A program made the position numbers and the translations under genes. Source: Desulforamulus profundi (GTDB lineage: Bacteria; Bacillota_B; Desulfotomaculia; Desulfotomaculales; Desulfotomaculaceae). Taken from it: 13,904 nt of DNA. The notes under the pieces were generated by a model. It searched no databases. It saw only the letters and a program-made list of their open reading frames with translations, and was not told where the DNA came from. Positions 6,109 through 13,303 of the stretch are shown here, in pieces. Numbering within the stretch: the stretch's first letter is position 1; every line of letters begins with the position of its first letter. The DNA lies in the NCBI RefSeq assembly GCF_002607855.1, contig NZ_AWQQ01000123.1, positions 1 to 13,904 of the forward strand, read 5' to 3'.

Positions 6109-6148
6109 TTGCAGGGGTTTCGCCGTCATTAAAGATTTTCACGCAAAG

Positions 6149-6179
6149 AGAAACGCCTCCAATTTTTGGAGGCGTTTCT
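6149..6179. terminator. Strong 14-bp hairpin terminator, bidirectional
   Basis: AGAAACGCCTCCAA (6149-6162), loop TTT, TTGGAGGCGTTTCT (6166-6179), a perfect stem. It sits between the convergent cysteine-rich gene (plus) and pit (minus), whose stop codon is at 6181, and can end both transcripts. Confidence 0.8.
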
Positions 6180-6180
6180 G

Positions 6181-7178
6181 CTATAGAAAGAGCATTTTTA
6201 CAAAGATGAAGGTAAGTGCGGCCAGGACCATTGTGATGGGCAGGGTAATCACCCAGGCCGAGATCATGGTGACGGCTGTGCCCCACTTAACAGCGGAAAA
6301 CCTTTTGGCAGATCCGACACCCATGATGGCGGAGCTGATTACGTGGGTGGTGGAGACAGGCAGTTTAATCAAAGTCGCTCCAATGATAACAAAGGCGGAA
6401 CTCAAGTCGGAGGCAAAACCGCTGGCAGGCTCAAACTTTATAATTTTTGAACCAACGGTTTTAATAATTCGCCAGCCGCCCACGGAAGTCCCCAGGGCCA
6501 TGGCCAGGGCAGCGGAAACTTTTACCCAGGGAGCCACTTCCAGGGTGTCTTGAAACCCGCCGGCCACCAGGGCAAAGGTAATGATGCCCATGGTTTTCTG
6601 GGCGTCATTGGTGCCATGGCTGAAAGCCTGGAAGGAAGCCGTAAAAATCTGCAGAAACCGGAACTTTGAATTTAACTTGTGGGGTGAAATATTAGCGAAT
6701 ATCAGTCGAATAATCGTCATAATGATATAACCTACGGTAAAAGCAAGCAGGGGGATAAGATCAAACCTTCAATAATGGTAAGAAAGCCTTGTAAATTCAC
6801 CGCGCTTAATCCTGCGGCAGCGATAACGGCCCCTGCCAGAGAGCCGATCAGAGCATGGGAAGAACTGCTGGGAATACCGTAATACCAGGTGAACAGGTTC
6901 CAGGCAATGGCCGCCACCAGAGCTGCGGCCACCACGTAGACCCCGTGTTCGATGTTGGCGGGGTTGGCAACCTTGCCACCCACGGTTTTTGCCACCCCGG
7001 TAAAGGTGAGAGCGCCCAACAGGTTCATCACAGAGGCCAGAATGATGGCGGTCTTGGGTTTCAGAGCTTTGGTTGAAATAGAGGTCGCAATTGCGTTTGC
7101 GGTATCGTGAAACCCGTTAATAAAGTCAAAACTCAACGCCAAAATAACAACGGCTATAATAATTGCATGCTGTTCCAT
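6181..7178 (-). pseudogene. pit: Pit-family low-affinity phosphate permease, one frameshift
   Basis: Two adjoining minus-strand frames form one PiT (PHO-4) inorganic phosphate/cation symporter of about 332 residues, a normal length for short bacterial Pit proteins. The N-terminal part (7178-6732) carries the first signature, LSFDFINGFHDTANAIATSI, and YYGIPSSSSHALIGSLAG. The C-terminal part (from about 6750 on) carries the inverted-repeat second copy, FQAFSHGTNDAQKTMG, and KLPVSTTHVISSAIMG. The break is in the G run at 6750-6754 (five G on the plus strand); a sixth would restore TTA-TCC-CCC-CTG and the continuous reading ILSPLLAFTVGYIIMTIIRL. Apart from this base nothing is missing, so a sequencing error or a phase-variable homopolymer tract is as likely as real loss. 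AAGGAT precedes the ATG at 7178. It follows the DUF47 gene with a 16-nt gap, the usual Pit operon order. Confidence 0.85.
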
Positions 7179-7194
7179 TATCTGCCATCCTTAA

Positions 7195-7809
7195 CTAGGA
7201 ATTTCGCATTAAGATACTCTCTAAAATGTTGGCGACATCTTCGCAAATATCTGTAATTTCTTCCAACATCTCGTAAATCTGCTTATATTTTACAAATTCA
7301 ATGGCATCGGTGCAGGAGGAAACCAGTTCCCGGAGACTGTTGTTAAACAGGTGGTCGGCTTCATTTTCCAGCTCATTAATTCTGACAGCGTGGGCACGGA
7401 TATCCAAGAATTTTTTGGTCACCAGTTTTTCAATACTCTTTTGAACCTCCTGGCATTGTTCCAGAATAATTTCTGCATTTCGCTTAATGAAAATATTCAT
7501 GTCCTTGATGTCGTAAATATCCATCCGGATGAGGGTCGCTTCAATGCCGTCCAGAATGTCATCCATTTTTACGGCCAGGTTCATGATATCTTCTCGTTCC
7601 AGGGGAGTGATAAAGGTTTTGTTTAATTCCTTGATGATGGTATGGGTATACCGGTCCCCCGTTTTTTCATAATCCTGGATATTGGTTAAACCTTTTTTCT
7701 CGGGACTGGGATTATGAATCTCCTCACTAAAATCCAATGCTGCCCGGTTCAGGTTTTCAGCGATTGCCTTGAAAGTCTCAAAAAAGATATCTGTTTTCTT
7801 AAAAAACAT
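7195..7809 (-). CDS. DUF47/PhoU-like Pit accessory protein
   Basis: A 204-residue cytosolic helical protein of the DUF47 family (phosphate transport regulator, PhoU-like fold). Acidic metal-binding stretches are visible: LEREDIMNLAVKMDDILDGI (about residues 70-89) and, near the C-terminus, YEMLEEITDICEDVANILES. It begins MFFKKTDIFFETFKAIAENL, close to the common start of this family. The start codon at 7809 follows a G-rich GGGGGGGAC stretch; the C7/G7 run just before the start is itself a possible slippage site, but lies outside the coding part. DUF47 genes nearly always precede a pit gene and the product is thought to control or assist the permease. Here pit follows directly, so the two form one operon from the promoter at 7853-7882. 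Confidence 0.9.
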   Translation of the reverse strand: MFFKKTDIFFETFKAIAENLNRAALDFSEEIHNPSPEKKGLTNIQDYEKTGDRYTHTIIKELNKTFITPLEREDIMNLAVKMDDILDGIEATLIRMDIYDIKDMNIFIKRNAEIILEQCQEVQKSIEKLVTKKFLDIRAHAVRINELENEADHLFNNSLRELVSSCTDAIEFVKYKQIYEMLEEITDICEDVANILESILMRNS

Positions 7810-7852
7810 AAAGTCCCCCCCAAGGAGATAATTTATTACATGTCCATGAAAG

Positions 7853-7882
7853 AGTATAACATATGAAGCAGATTATTGTTAA
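7853..7882 (-). promoter_or_regulatory. Promoter for the DUF47-pit operon
   Basis: On the minus strand TTAACA (7882-7877) and TATACT (7858-7853) are separated by 18 nt, with TGT before the -10 (extended). The -35 region lies in an inverted repeat, ATTGTTAAA (7875-7883) and TTTAACAAT (7907-7915). TTAACA resembles a PhoP half-box, which would fit phosphate control, but the direct-repeat spacing is not seen. Confidence 0.55.
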
Positions 7883-8127
7883 AAATAAGTTATTAAATGA
7901 AAAAAATTTAACAATCACGTGAAAATAATCGCATAGTAACCTTCCTGCCGCTCTTTTTTCAAATCGGTCTCCTTACCTGATGGCTTTACTCCATAATTGT
8001 ATTCCATGCTTACCGTAGAAACCCGCCAAAACTTTCTATATTATTTTTTCAGATGAACAAGCACTTTTTAGCAGGTGCACCGTAGCATAATGTAGACCTA
8101 TTTTTCCGTTTCGGAGGGGATGCTGAG
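7883..8127. other. Divergent intergenic region between DUF47-pit and the sigma factor gene
   Basis: About 320 nt separate the two starts (7810-8127). Besides the DUF47 promoter and the inverted repeat at 7875-7915, I see no gene. Near 8086-8098 the sequence GTAGCATAATGT is slightly like a sigma-E -10 box, which would fit a sigK gene, but no convincing -35 is present, so I do not call it a promoter. Confidence 0.35.
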
Positions 8128-8823
8128 TTGACTCCCGGAGTTTTGACGTTGATTGCCCTGTCAATTATTAACGGCTTAATCATCCTGGTTTCTTATATTT
8201 CCTCGGGCAGCCTGCCGGAACCGCTGTCACCGGAAGAAGAGAAAGAATTGCTCATCAAAATGATCAGGGGCGACAGGTTGGCCAAGACCATATTAGTTGA
8301 AAGAAACCTGCGGCTGGTTGCCAAAATCGCCAACAAGCTGAAAGACAACGGGGTGGATAAACAGGATTTATTTCAGAGTGGGGTGGTGGGTTTGATTAAA
8401 GCGGTGGAGACCTTTGACATTGACAGGTCAAGAAAGTTTTCCACCTATGCCGGGGTCTGCATACAAAATGAAATGCTCATGCTGCTGCGGAAGCAGAAAA
8501 ATGAAAGAAGCTGCATCTCCATCTCCGAACCTCTGGACTATGATAAAGACGGAGCAGCGCTGGAATTGCAGGACACACTGACAACCAATGAAATTCCGGT
8601 GGATGAGATGGTGGAAAAGAATATGGAAGTTGAAAGACTGGAAATGGCCATGCAAAAATTGACTCCCCGGGAGCAAATGGTGATCAAACTCAGGTATGGC
8701 CTGGAAGGCGGACGGGAACTTACCCAACGGGAAGTGGGAAAAAAGCTGGCCATCTCCAGATCCTTTATTTCCAGGATTGAGAGCACTTCCATCAATAAAT
8801 TGTACAAGGAACTGACAAATTAA
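8128..8823 (+). CDS. sigK: Sporulation sigma factor, SigK type, with pro-sequence
   Basis: Sigma-70 family protein of 231 residues. The N-terminus MTPGVLTLIALSIINGLIIL followed by VSYISSGSLPEPLSPEEEKE resembles pro-sigma-K of Bacillus, including the hydrophobic pro-sequence and the LVSY segment where SpoIVFB cuts. Region 2 follows (NLRLVAKIANKLKDN, DLFQSGVVGLIKAVETFD, KFSTYAGVCIQNEMLMLLRK), then region 4 with a helix-turn-helix (LTQREVGKKLAISRSFISRI, about residues 198-217). TTG 8128 has GGAGGGG 8 nt upstream. In the known pathway sigma-K acts late in the mother cell after proteolysis. The gene is in one piece, with no skin-type interruption. It is somewhat diverged from typical SigK, so a paralogue or a SigE/SigK-like factor remains possible. 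Its neighbours have no obvious link to sporulation. Confidence 0.85.
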   Translation: MTPGVLTLIALSIINGLIILVSYISSGSLPEPLSPEEEKELLIKMIRGDRLAKTILVERNLRLVAKIANKLKDNGVDKQDLFQSGVVGLIKAVETFDIDRSRKFSTYAGVCIQNEMLMLLRKQKNERSCISISEPLDYDKDGAALELQDTLTTNEIPVDEMVEKNMEVERLEMAMQKLTPREQMVIKLRYGLEGGRELTQREVGKKLAISRSFISRIESTSINKLYKELTN

Positions 8824-8832
8824 CAGGGAAGG

Positions 8833-8848
8833 CCCCCCGTCTGGGGGG
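8833..8848 (+). terminator. GC hairpin directly after the sigma factor gene
   Basis: CCCCCC (8833-8838), loop GTCT, GGGGGG (8843-8848), 10 nt after the stop. No T-tract follows, so it is more likely a 3'-end stabiliser or a helper to the terminator at 8876. Confidence 0.4.
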
Positions 8849-8875
8849 GTCTATATAAAGTTCAGAAATCTGTAA

Positions 8876-8904
8876 CGGCTGTTTAAGATACGGCCGCTTT
8901 TTTT
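8876..8904 (+). terminator. Intrinsic terminator of the sigma factor gene
   Basis: CGGCTGT (8876-8882), loop TTAAGAT, ACGGCCG (8890-8896), then C and seven T (8898-8904). The stem has one G-U pair. Confidence 0.8.
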
Positions 8905-9092
8905 ATGGTAAAATAGAAACAGAACAGTAATTTAACTCTCTGTACAGAAAATATTTCTAAAACGGGGGATTAAATTATGAGGGAAAGGTGCCGCATATCA
9001 AAACAGAAATTATTGCCCCCCAATTTAATTCCTTTGAACCAAAAGTATCCTAGAACATTTTTTCCGACACAATAATTTTCAGGCCAATATTG
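8905..9092 (+). other. Intergenic stretch with two overlapping mini-ORFs
   Basis: No firm gene. Two overlapping short frames have plausible ribosome binding sites: ATG 8977-9075 (32 residues, MRERCRISKQKLLPPNLIPL..., with GGGGGAT upstream) and GTG 8988-9053 (21 residues, VPHIKTEIIAPQFNSFEPKV S, with GAGGGAAAG upstream). Neither is recognised, and they exclude one another unless overlapping. TGGTAAAAT near 8907-8914 looks like an extended -10 but lacks a -35. A short terminator follows at 9093-9110, so a tiny transcript is conceivable. Confidence 0.25.
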
Positions 9093-9110
9093 ACCCCCGC
9101 AGGGGGTTTT
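9093..9110 (+). terminator. Short GC hairpin with T-tract
   Basis: ACCCCC (9093-9098), loop GCA, GGGGGT (9102-9107), followed by TTT and C. A compact terminator just upstream of the alcohol dehydrogenase promoter. Confidence 0.6.
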
Positions 9111-9135
9111 CTATGAATTGGATCATACTCTTACT

Positions 9136-9164
9136 TTGTGATTTAGCCTCATCAGTGGTAAAAT
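9136..9164 (+). promoter_or_regulatory. Promoter for the iron alcohol dehydrogenase
   Basis: TTGTGA (9136-9141), a 17-nt spacer, and TAAAAT (9159-9164) preceded by TGG (extended -10). Transcription would start near 9171, about 38 nt before the ATG at 9209. Confidence 0.65.
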
Positions 9165-9208
9165 ATGGAAGAAATACGGAATCATCCAGGCTGCAGGAGG
9201 TTTTTACG

Positions 9209-10326
9209 ATGCAATTTAATTTCCGCTGTCCCACCAGAATCTTTTTTGGTCAGAAGTGTGTTGATACATACAGCAGCGAATTGTCGACCCTGGGAAAAAA
9301 AGCGTTGATTGTGACCGGGGGCAGTTCTTCCCAAAGGAACGGTTCCCTGGCAGAGATGACCGCCGCCCTAACCAGGGAAGGGATCCGGGTCCAAATTTTC
9401 AACGAAATTGAGCAAAACCCCGGTTTGACCACTGTATACCGGGGCGGTCAGAGGGCCCGGGAGATGGGGGCAGATTTTATTGTGGGCCTTGGCGGGGGCA
9501 GCCCCCTGGACGCTGCCAAGGCTGTGGCGGTTCTGGCGGTGAACGACATCAGCCAGCAGGATTTAATGGCCAAAAACTGGTCAAATGACCCGCTGCCTGT
9601 GGTGGCGGTACCCACCACCGCCGGCACCGGCAGTGAAGTAACCCCCTATGCCATCCTTACAGTGGATTGGGCGGAAACCAAAATGTCCATTGCAGGGGAA
9701 AAGCTGTTTCCCGTACTGGCATTTCTGGATGGCCGCTACATGCTGAACTTACCCTGGGACATCACTGCCAACACAGCGGTGGATGCCCTGTCTCACAGCG
9801 TTGAGGGCTTTATCAATAACCGTGCCACGGTCTTGACGGACCTGCTGGCCCTGGAGAGCATCCGGATCATCGGCAGGCTGCTGAAGACCATGAACCCCAA
9901 TGACGTTTCCCTGGCGGAGCGGGAAGAATTGCTCTATGCCTCCATGCTGGCCGGCATGGTCATTGCCCAAACCGCCACCGGGGTGGTACATGCTCTGGGT
10001 TACCCGTTAACCTATTTTAAGGGGCTGCCCCATGGTCTGGCCAACGGCATTATCATGAAGCCTCATTGGATTTCATGGCCCAGGATGCCCCGGACAGGGT
10101 GCAACAGGTGGTGGAGGCGCTGGGCTGTACCAGTTTGGCAGAAGTCGGTGAACTGCTGATAAAAGCATTACCGCCTGTCCATACCATACTAACGGCCGGA
10201 GAACAGGACAAATTTGTGGCGAAAACCCTACAGGCCAAAAATCTGGACAACTGCCCGAAAAGACCGGAAGAGCCGGATATTTACCGCATCCTAAAGGAAA
10301 GCAACCTGGTTTCTGACGGGTATTAA
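9209..10326 (+). pseudogene. Iron-containing alcohol dehydrogenase (group III), one frameshift
   Basis: NAD(P)H-dependent Fe-type alcohol/aldehyde reductase of about 372 residues. ATG 9209 follows an ideal AGGAGGT; the longer frame from 9113 contains the promoter and is not the start. The dinucleotide-binding motif GGGSPLDAAKA lies at about residues 95-105, and PTTAGTGSEVTPYAIL at about 135-150. The metal ligands Asp192 and His196 (DALSHSVEGF), His261 (VVHALGYP) and His275 (KGLPHGLANG) are all present. At about 10061-10065 (AAGCCTCATTGG) one base seems missing; the C-terminal helices continue in another frame as LDFMAQDAPDRVQQVVEALG through to the stop at 10324. Without the repair, the protein would lose its last 85 or so residues to 64 foreign ones. 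Substrate cannot be told; butanol, 1,3-propanediol and lactaldehyde enzymes share these motifs. Confidence 0.85.
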
Positions 10327-10371
10327 TAAAATTTGCTAAGTGATGTTTTGGTTTAGGATAAAATGGTACAA

Positions 10372-10377
10372 TATCTT
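10372..10377 (+). promoter_or_regulatory. Extended -10 promoter element for khtTU
   Basis: In the short gap before khtT, TGG-TACAAT fits an extended -10 ending about 30 nt before the ATG at 10404; the only -35-like sequence 17-18 nt upstream is the weak TGTTTT. AGGAGGT (10393-10399) is a strong ribosome binding site. Confidence 0.4.
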
Positions 10378-10403
10378 AAATTCTGCTTTATAGGAGGTTT
10401 CAT

Positions 10404-10898
10404 ATGTCAACCATTAAAGAAAGCGATCTTCCCGGTATTGGCAAGAAGTTTCAAGTGAACGCACGCAGTGGAGATCAGATGGTCATTGTTGTACATGATG
10501 ATGGTAGGCGTGAAATCCACCATTTTGATAACGACGATCCTGAAGAAAGCATTTCCATGGTAACGCTGGATGATACGGAAGCCCGTCAAGTAGCCGGTAT
10601 TCTCGGGGGCATGACGTATATGCCGAAAGCCCTGGAGTCCGTTGAAGTTGCCTTTGACAGTATGATTTTTGAATGGTTCAAAGTGGAAAGTTGTTGTAGA
10701 GCCAGGGGAAAAACCATTGGCGAGATGCATATCCGGAAAAAAACCGGGGCTACCATTATCGCCATTATCAAAAAAGATGAAAAAATCATAAATCCGGGTC
10801 CGGAACAATACATTACGGAAGGAGCAACGCTGGTCGTTTTTGGCGATCGAAAACAGATTAAAGCATTGAAAGATCTTATTAGGCAAGGGAGTTTCTAA
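10404..10898 (+). CDS. khtT: KhtT-type regulatory subunit of a K+/H+ antiporter
   Basis: A 164-residue protein closely following Bacillus KhtT (YhaT). The N-terminal domain starts with ESDLPGIGKKFQVNARSGDQ, continues with MVIVVHDDGRREIHHFDNDD and ends in the conserved TLDDTEARQVAGILGG (about residues 54-69). A C-terminal RCK_C/TrkA-C domain follows (about 85-164), with KTIGEMHIRKKTGATIIAII and ITEGATLVVFGDRKQIKALK. In the known system KhtT sits on the membrane antiporter KhtU and activates K+ efflux in response to c-di-AMP and alkaline pH. The khtU gene follows after a single base (TAA at 10896-10898, ATG at 10900), so the two are translationally coupled. The usual third gene, khtS, is not here. 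Confidence 0.92.
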   Translation: MSTIKESDLPGIGKKFQVNARSGDQMVIVVHDDGRREIHHFDNDDPEESISMVTLDDTEARQVAGILGGMTYMPKALESVEVAFDSMIFEWFKVESCCRARGKTIGEMHIRKKTGATIIAIIKKDEKIINPGPEQYITEGATLVVFGDRKQIKALKDLIRQGSF

Positions 10899-10899
10899 G

Positions 10900-12124
10900 A
10901 TGGGAAACTACCTTTTATTTGAAATCGGTCTGGCGCTATGCATCGTGGCCGCATCCGGGCTGCTGGCCGCACGTTTGCGATTTCCCATTGTACCGTTGCT
11001 GATACTGGCCGGCATGGCCGTCGGTCCTCATGCACCGGTGATCGGGATGCTGGATTTTCGGTTCATAAAGAGCGCACCCTTAATTGAATTTATGGGCCGT
11101 CTGGGTGTCCTTTTCTTGCTTTTCTATCTTGGCTTGGAATTCTCGGTGGGACGTTTGTTAAACGCAGGCCGCTCTATTTTTCTGGGCGGCACCATTTACA
11201 TGGCGATTAATTTTACACTGGGGATTATGCTTCCTGTAATGTGGGGTTGGCCATTAAAGGAAATTTTGGTCGTAGCCGGTATTATTTCGATTTCTTCCAG
11301 CGCCATTGTAGCGAAAGTTCTGGTTGAGTTGAAAAGAACCGTTCGGCCGGAGACAGAAATGATCCTTGGCCTCATGTTGTATCAGGACGTCTTTGTGGCA
11401 ATCTACCTTTCCATCGTTTCCGGACTGGTGCTTACCGGAGCAACGTCGCATGAAAGTGTCTTTATGTCCGCAGGAATCGCATTGGGGTTTATGCTGGCGT
11501 TTATCCTGTTAGGACGTAAACTTGCCCCGCGGCTTAACAAGCTGCTTGACATTCCCTCCGATGAAGTTTTTATGCTGGTGATTTTTGCGTTTCTTACCCT
11601 GGTAGCGGGCTTCTCAGAAACCATTCACGTAGCGGAAGCCATCGGCGCCTTGCTGGTGGGATTGATCCTGGCTGAGACAGACATGTAGACCGTATTGAAC
11701 ATTTGGTGGTTCCCTTCCGTGATTTTTTCGGTGCCATCTTTTTCTTCAGTTTTGGCTTACAGATCAATCCCTTTTCCCTTGGGGGGCAGTATGGCCTGCC
11801 ATCGCTGCGGTTGTGGTAACGCTGCTGGGCAATTTTATCGCAGGGATTATCGCTGGTCGAAGAGCAGGCTATTCCTACCGTGGGGCTACCAATGTAGGAT
11901 TAACGATTACTTCACGGGGTGAATTCTCAATCATCCTGGCCAACCTGGCCAAGGCAGGCGGCTTACTGCCTGTTTTACAGCCCTTTGCAGCCCTTTATGT
12001 GCTTATTCTGGCCATCTTAGGTCCCTTACTAACCAAAGAATCCAAATGGATCTACAGCAAACTGGCAAATGTATTTGGCTGGCCTCCTTTAAAAGAGAAA
12101 ACCAAACAAAAACAATTGGCATAA
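10900..12124 (+). pseudogene. khtU: KhtU-type K+/H+ antiporter (CPA2 family), two frameshifts
   Basis: Membrane antiporter subunit of the Kht K+ efflux system. Read across frames it is about 408 residues, like Bacillus KhtU (YhaU). CPA2 features are visible: LGVLFLLFYLGLEFSVGRLL, SISSSAIVAKVL (about 130-141) and MLYQDVFVAIYL with the family Gln-Asp (162-163). The first frame ends at a TAG in 11686-11688. One base is missing near 11681 (ACAGACATG); the next frame gives HVDRIEHLVVPFRDFFGAIF and FFFSFGLQINPFSLGG. A second base is missing in the six-G run at 11781-11786; after it the correct frame reads AVWPAIAAVVVTLLGNFIAG to the true C-terminus KEKTKQKQLA. All segments are conserved, so the loss is either recent or an error in the sequence. 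AAGGGA precedes the start. Confidence 0.88.
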
Positions 12125-12146
12125 GTACCATTGTTTTGTCTAAGCT

Positions 12147-12190
12147 GAAAGGATCAGGGATCGGCATTTAAATCGGTCCCTGATCCTTTC
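12147..12190 (+). terminator. Strong terminator after khtU
   Basis: GAAAGGATCAGGGA (12147-12160) pairs perfectly with TCCCTGATCCTTTC (12177-12190) over a 16-nt loop, then TTCT. It lies 22 nt after the stop of khtU. Confidence 0.8.
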
Positions 12191-12402
12191 TTCTATCCTT
12201 TATGTTGATAAAAAATGACAAAATGATATGCCCCTGGCAGGTTATTCCCTCAAAACGTCGAAAGTAGTCTGTACCAAATATTCACAAGTGATCTCGAGGA
12301 CATGTTATGTTTAAAATAACCCATCTCAACAACCTTTCTCACCAAGTTTAAACTGTCTACATAATTTTAAATGATATAAATTAATTAAAGGGAGGAACAG
12401 GC
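12191..12402 (+). other. Intergenic region before the small CxxC gene
   Basis: About 210 AT-rich nt without a recognisable gene or RNA. A GATATAAAT sequence near 12372-12380 could serve as a -10 for the next gene, but no good -35 was found. Confidence 0.3.
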
Positions 12403-12603
12403 ATGGCAATTAAGCATGACCATGGCCAGGTTCATCGCTGGAATATTGGCCAATGTCATTGCCCCCACTGTGGTCATCCCTCCAAATGGGGGATACCGGT
12501 TACAGAAGGAACTCCTGAAAAAGTAGAATGTCCCTTTTGTGGCTTGTTTCTTGAAGGAAAGTTGGTTCGAAAAGAACGCGATGAGCGTAGCTCGCCTCAT
12601 TAA
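12403..12603 (+). CDS. Small double-CxxC (zinc-ribbon-like) protein, 66 residues
   Basis: The protein contains two CxxC pairs 20 residues apart, HCPHCGH (Cys20, Cys23) and ECPFCGLFL (Cys43, Cys46), the layout of a single four-cysteine zinc ribbon; an extra Cys18 and several histidines lie nearby (MAIKHDHGQVHRWNIGQCHC). The C-terminus is charged (KLVRKERDERSSPH). GGGAGGA lies about 7 nt upstream of the ATG, and a terminator follows 22 nt after the stop, making a complete monocistronic unit. The family is unknown to me; a role in binding RNA, DNA or metal is possible but not shown. Base use and frame look normal, in contrast to the broken sequence that follows. Confidence 0.7.
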   Translation: MAIKHDHGQVHRWNIGQCHCPHCGHPSKWGIPVTEGTPEKVECPFCGLFLEGKLVRKERDERSSPH

Positions 12604-12624
12604 GAATAATCGTCCTTATAGAGA

Positions 12625-12655
12625 AAAAACGTCGGGGTTCCACTCCGGCGTTTTT
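12625..12655 (+). terminator. Terminator after the small CxxC gene
   Basis: AAAAACGTCGG (12625-12635), 9-nt loop, CCGGCGTTTTT (12645-12655), an 11-bp stem with one wobble that ends in a T-tract. The A/T arms make it workable in both directions. Confidence 0.75.
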
Positions 12656-13055
12656 CTTCCTATCTTTTACCTGATACATTCTAATCGTTCCGATTGTAGG
12701 GCTGGTATCACTTTCGGTATTGACACCCAAGTCCGGCATGCAGAAAAAGGCGATAAACACCCTGCCTTAAAGAACCAGTTTCCACGTTTCTCCGATAAGG
12801 TCATGACCGAAGCTGTGGTGTGCTTCCTGGGCCACGAGCTGGAAGCCCGATTTCTGGTAATATGCCGGGCATCTTTAAGCACGCTGTTGGTCCACAGCAT
12901 CCTATATTTAGAATGTCCGGAAGATTTTTTGCCTAAAGAAGTACACTGTGTGCGTAACCCCTCCCATAAACCGCATAAACACACAGGATGGGAACGATTT
13001 TCTTTATTGCCTGACCATGTTACCAAAGAGTTTCAGCCGGTGGATAAGAGGATGA
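12656..13055. other. Unassigned 400-nt stretch, probably element debris
   Basis: No gene with a start signal and family match is seen. The plus strand is open through to 13123 (the frame begins upstream inside the small CxxC gene), and includes PRFSDKVMTEAVVCFLGHEL, which faintly recalls the C-terminal helix of IS1634/IS4-type DDE transposases (xDxVxAHVxxCFLxxxLE). The minus strand is also open over 12667-13026. Given transposition-gene fragments right after it, I regard this as remains of a mobile element, at low confidence. Confidence 0.3.
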
Positions 13056-13223
13056 CCGGACCCGCACGGTCCTGTGGAGAGCGGACACCAGGAACTTCTG
13101 GCTCGCTTGCGCCACGCCGTTGAAACCGGTAACCTGGCGGTAGTGACCGGCCATGTGGGTTCCGGCAAATCCACCGCCGTGCGGGCAACTATCCACAACC
13201 TGGATGCCTCCAAGGTTCTTTGA
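13056..13223 (+). pseudogene. ExeA-type AAA ATPase fragment (transposition helper)
   Basis: Between in-frame TGA codons the plus strand reads HQELLARLRHAVETGNLAVV, then TGHVGSGKSTAVRATIHNLD. GHVGSGKST is a Walker A motif, and the preceding LLARLRHAVE segment is typical of ExeA/TnsC-like ATPases that accompany integrase-type transposases in Clostridia. Only about 55 codons remain from a family of some 260 or more residues; the upstream part and Walker B are missing. There is no start codon with a binding site. The fragment ends at about 13210-13220, where a minus-strand recombinase remnant also ends. Function is lost. Confidence 0.65.
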
Positions 13224-13303
13224 TACCACTCAATAGAGCGTTCGGAAAGATTTTTAGTTTCCTGATACATAAGAAAGGATTTTACCAGTTCTTGATTAGT
13301 CAA
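13211..13303 (-). pseudogene. Tyrosine recombinase/integrase, N-terminal fragment
   Basis: The minus strand from TTG 13303 reads LTNQELVKSFLMYQETKNLS, then ERSIEWYQRTLE, the SAM-like core-binding domain start of phage-type integrases (the FLxxxxxxxLSExTIxxYxRxL pattern). AAGGAG lies 8 nt upstream of this TTG and favours it over the GTG at 13312. After about 31 residues the sequence becomes the antisense of the ExeA-like ATPase, so the catalytic domain with its Arg-His-Arg-Tyr residues is missing. The open frame to 13004 beyond this point is a by-product of the fusion. Confidence 0.6.

Noticed and set aside
5845..6129. Minus-strand ORF over the cysteine-rich gene
   Set aside because: Strong plus-strand promoter and cysteine pattern favour the other strand; no family signal.
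9113..9208. Longer alcohol dehydrogenase starting at 9113
   Set aside because: The extension contains the promoter and precedes an ideal AGGAGGT/ATG at 9209.
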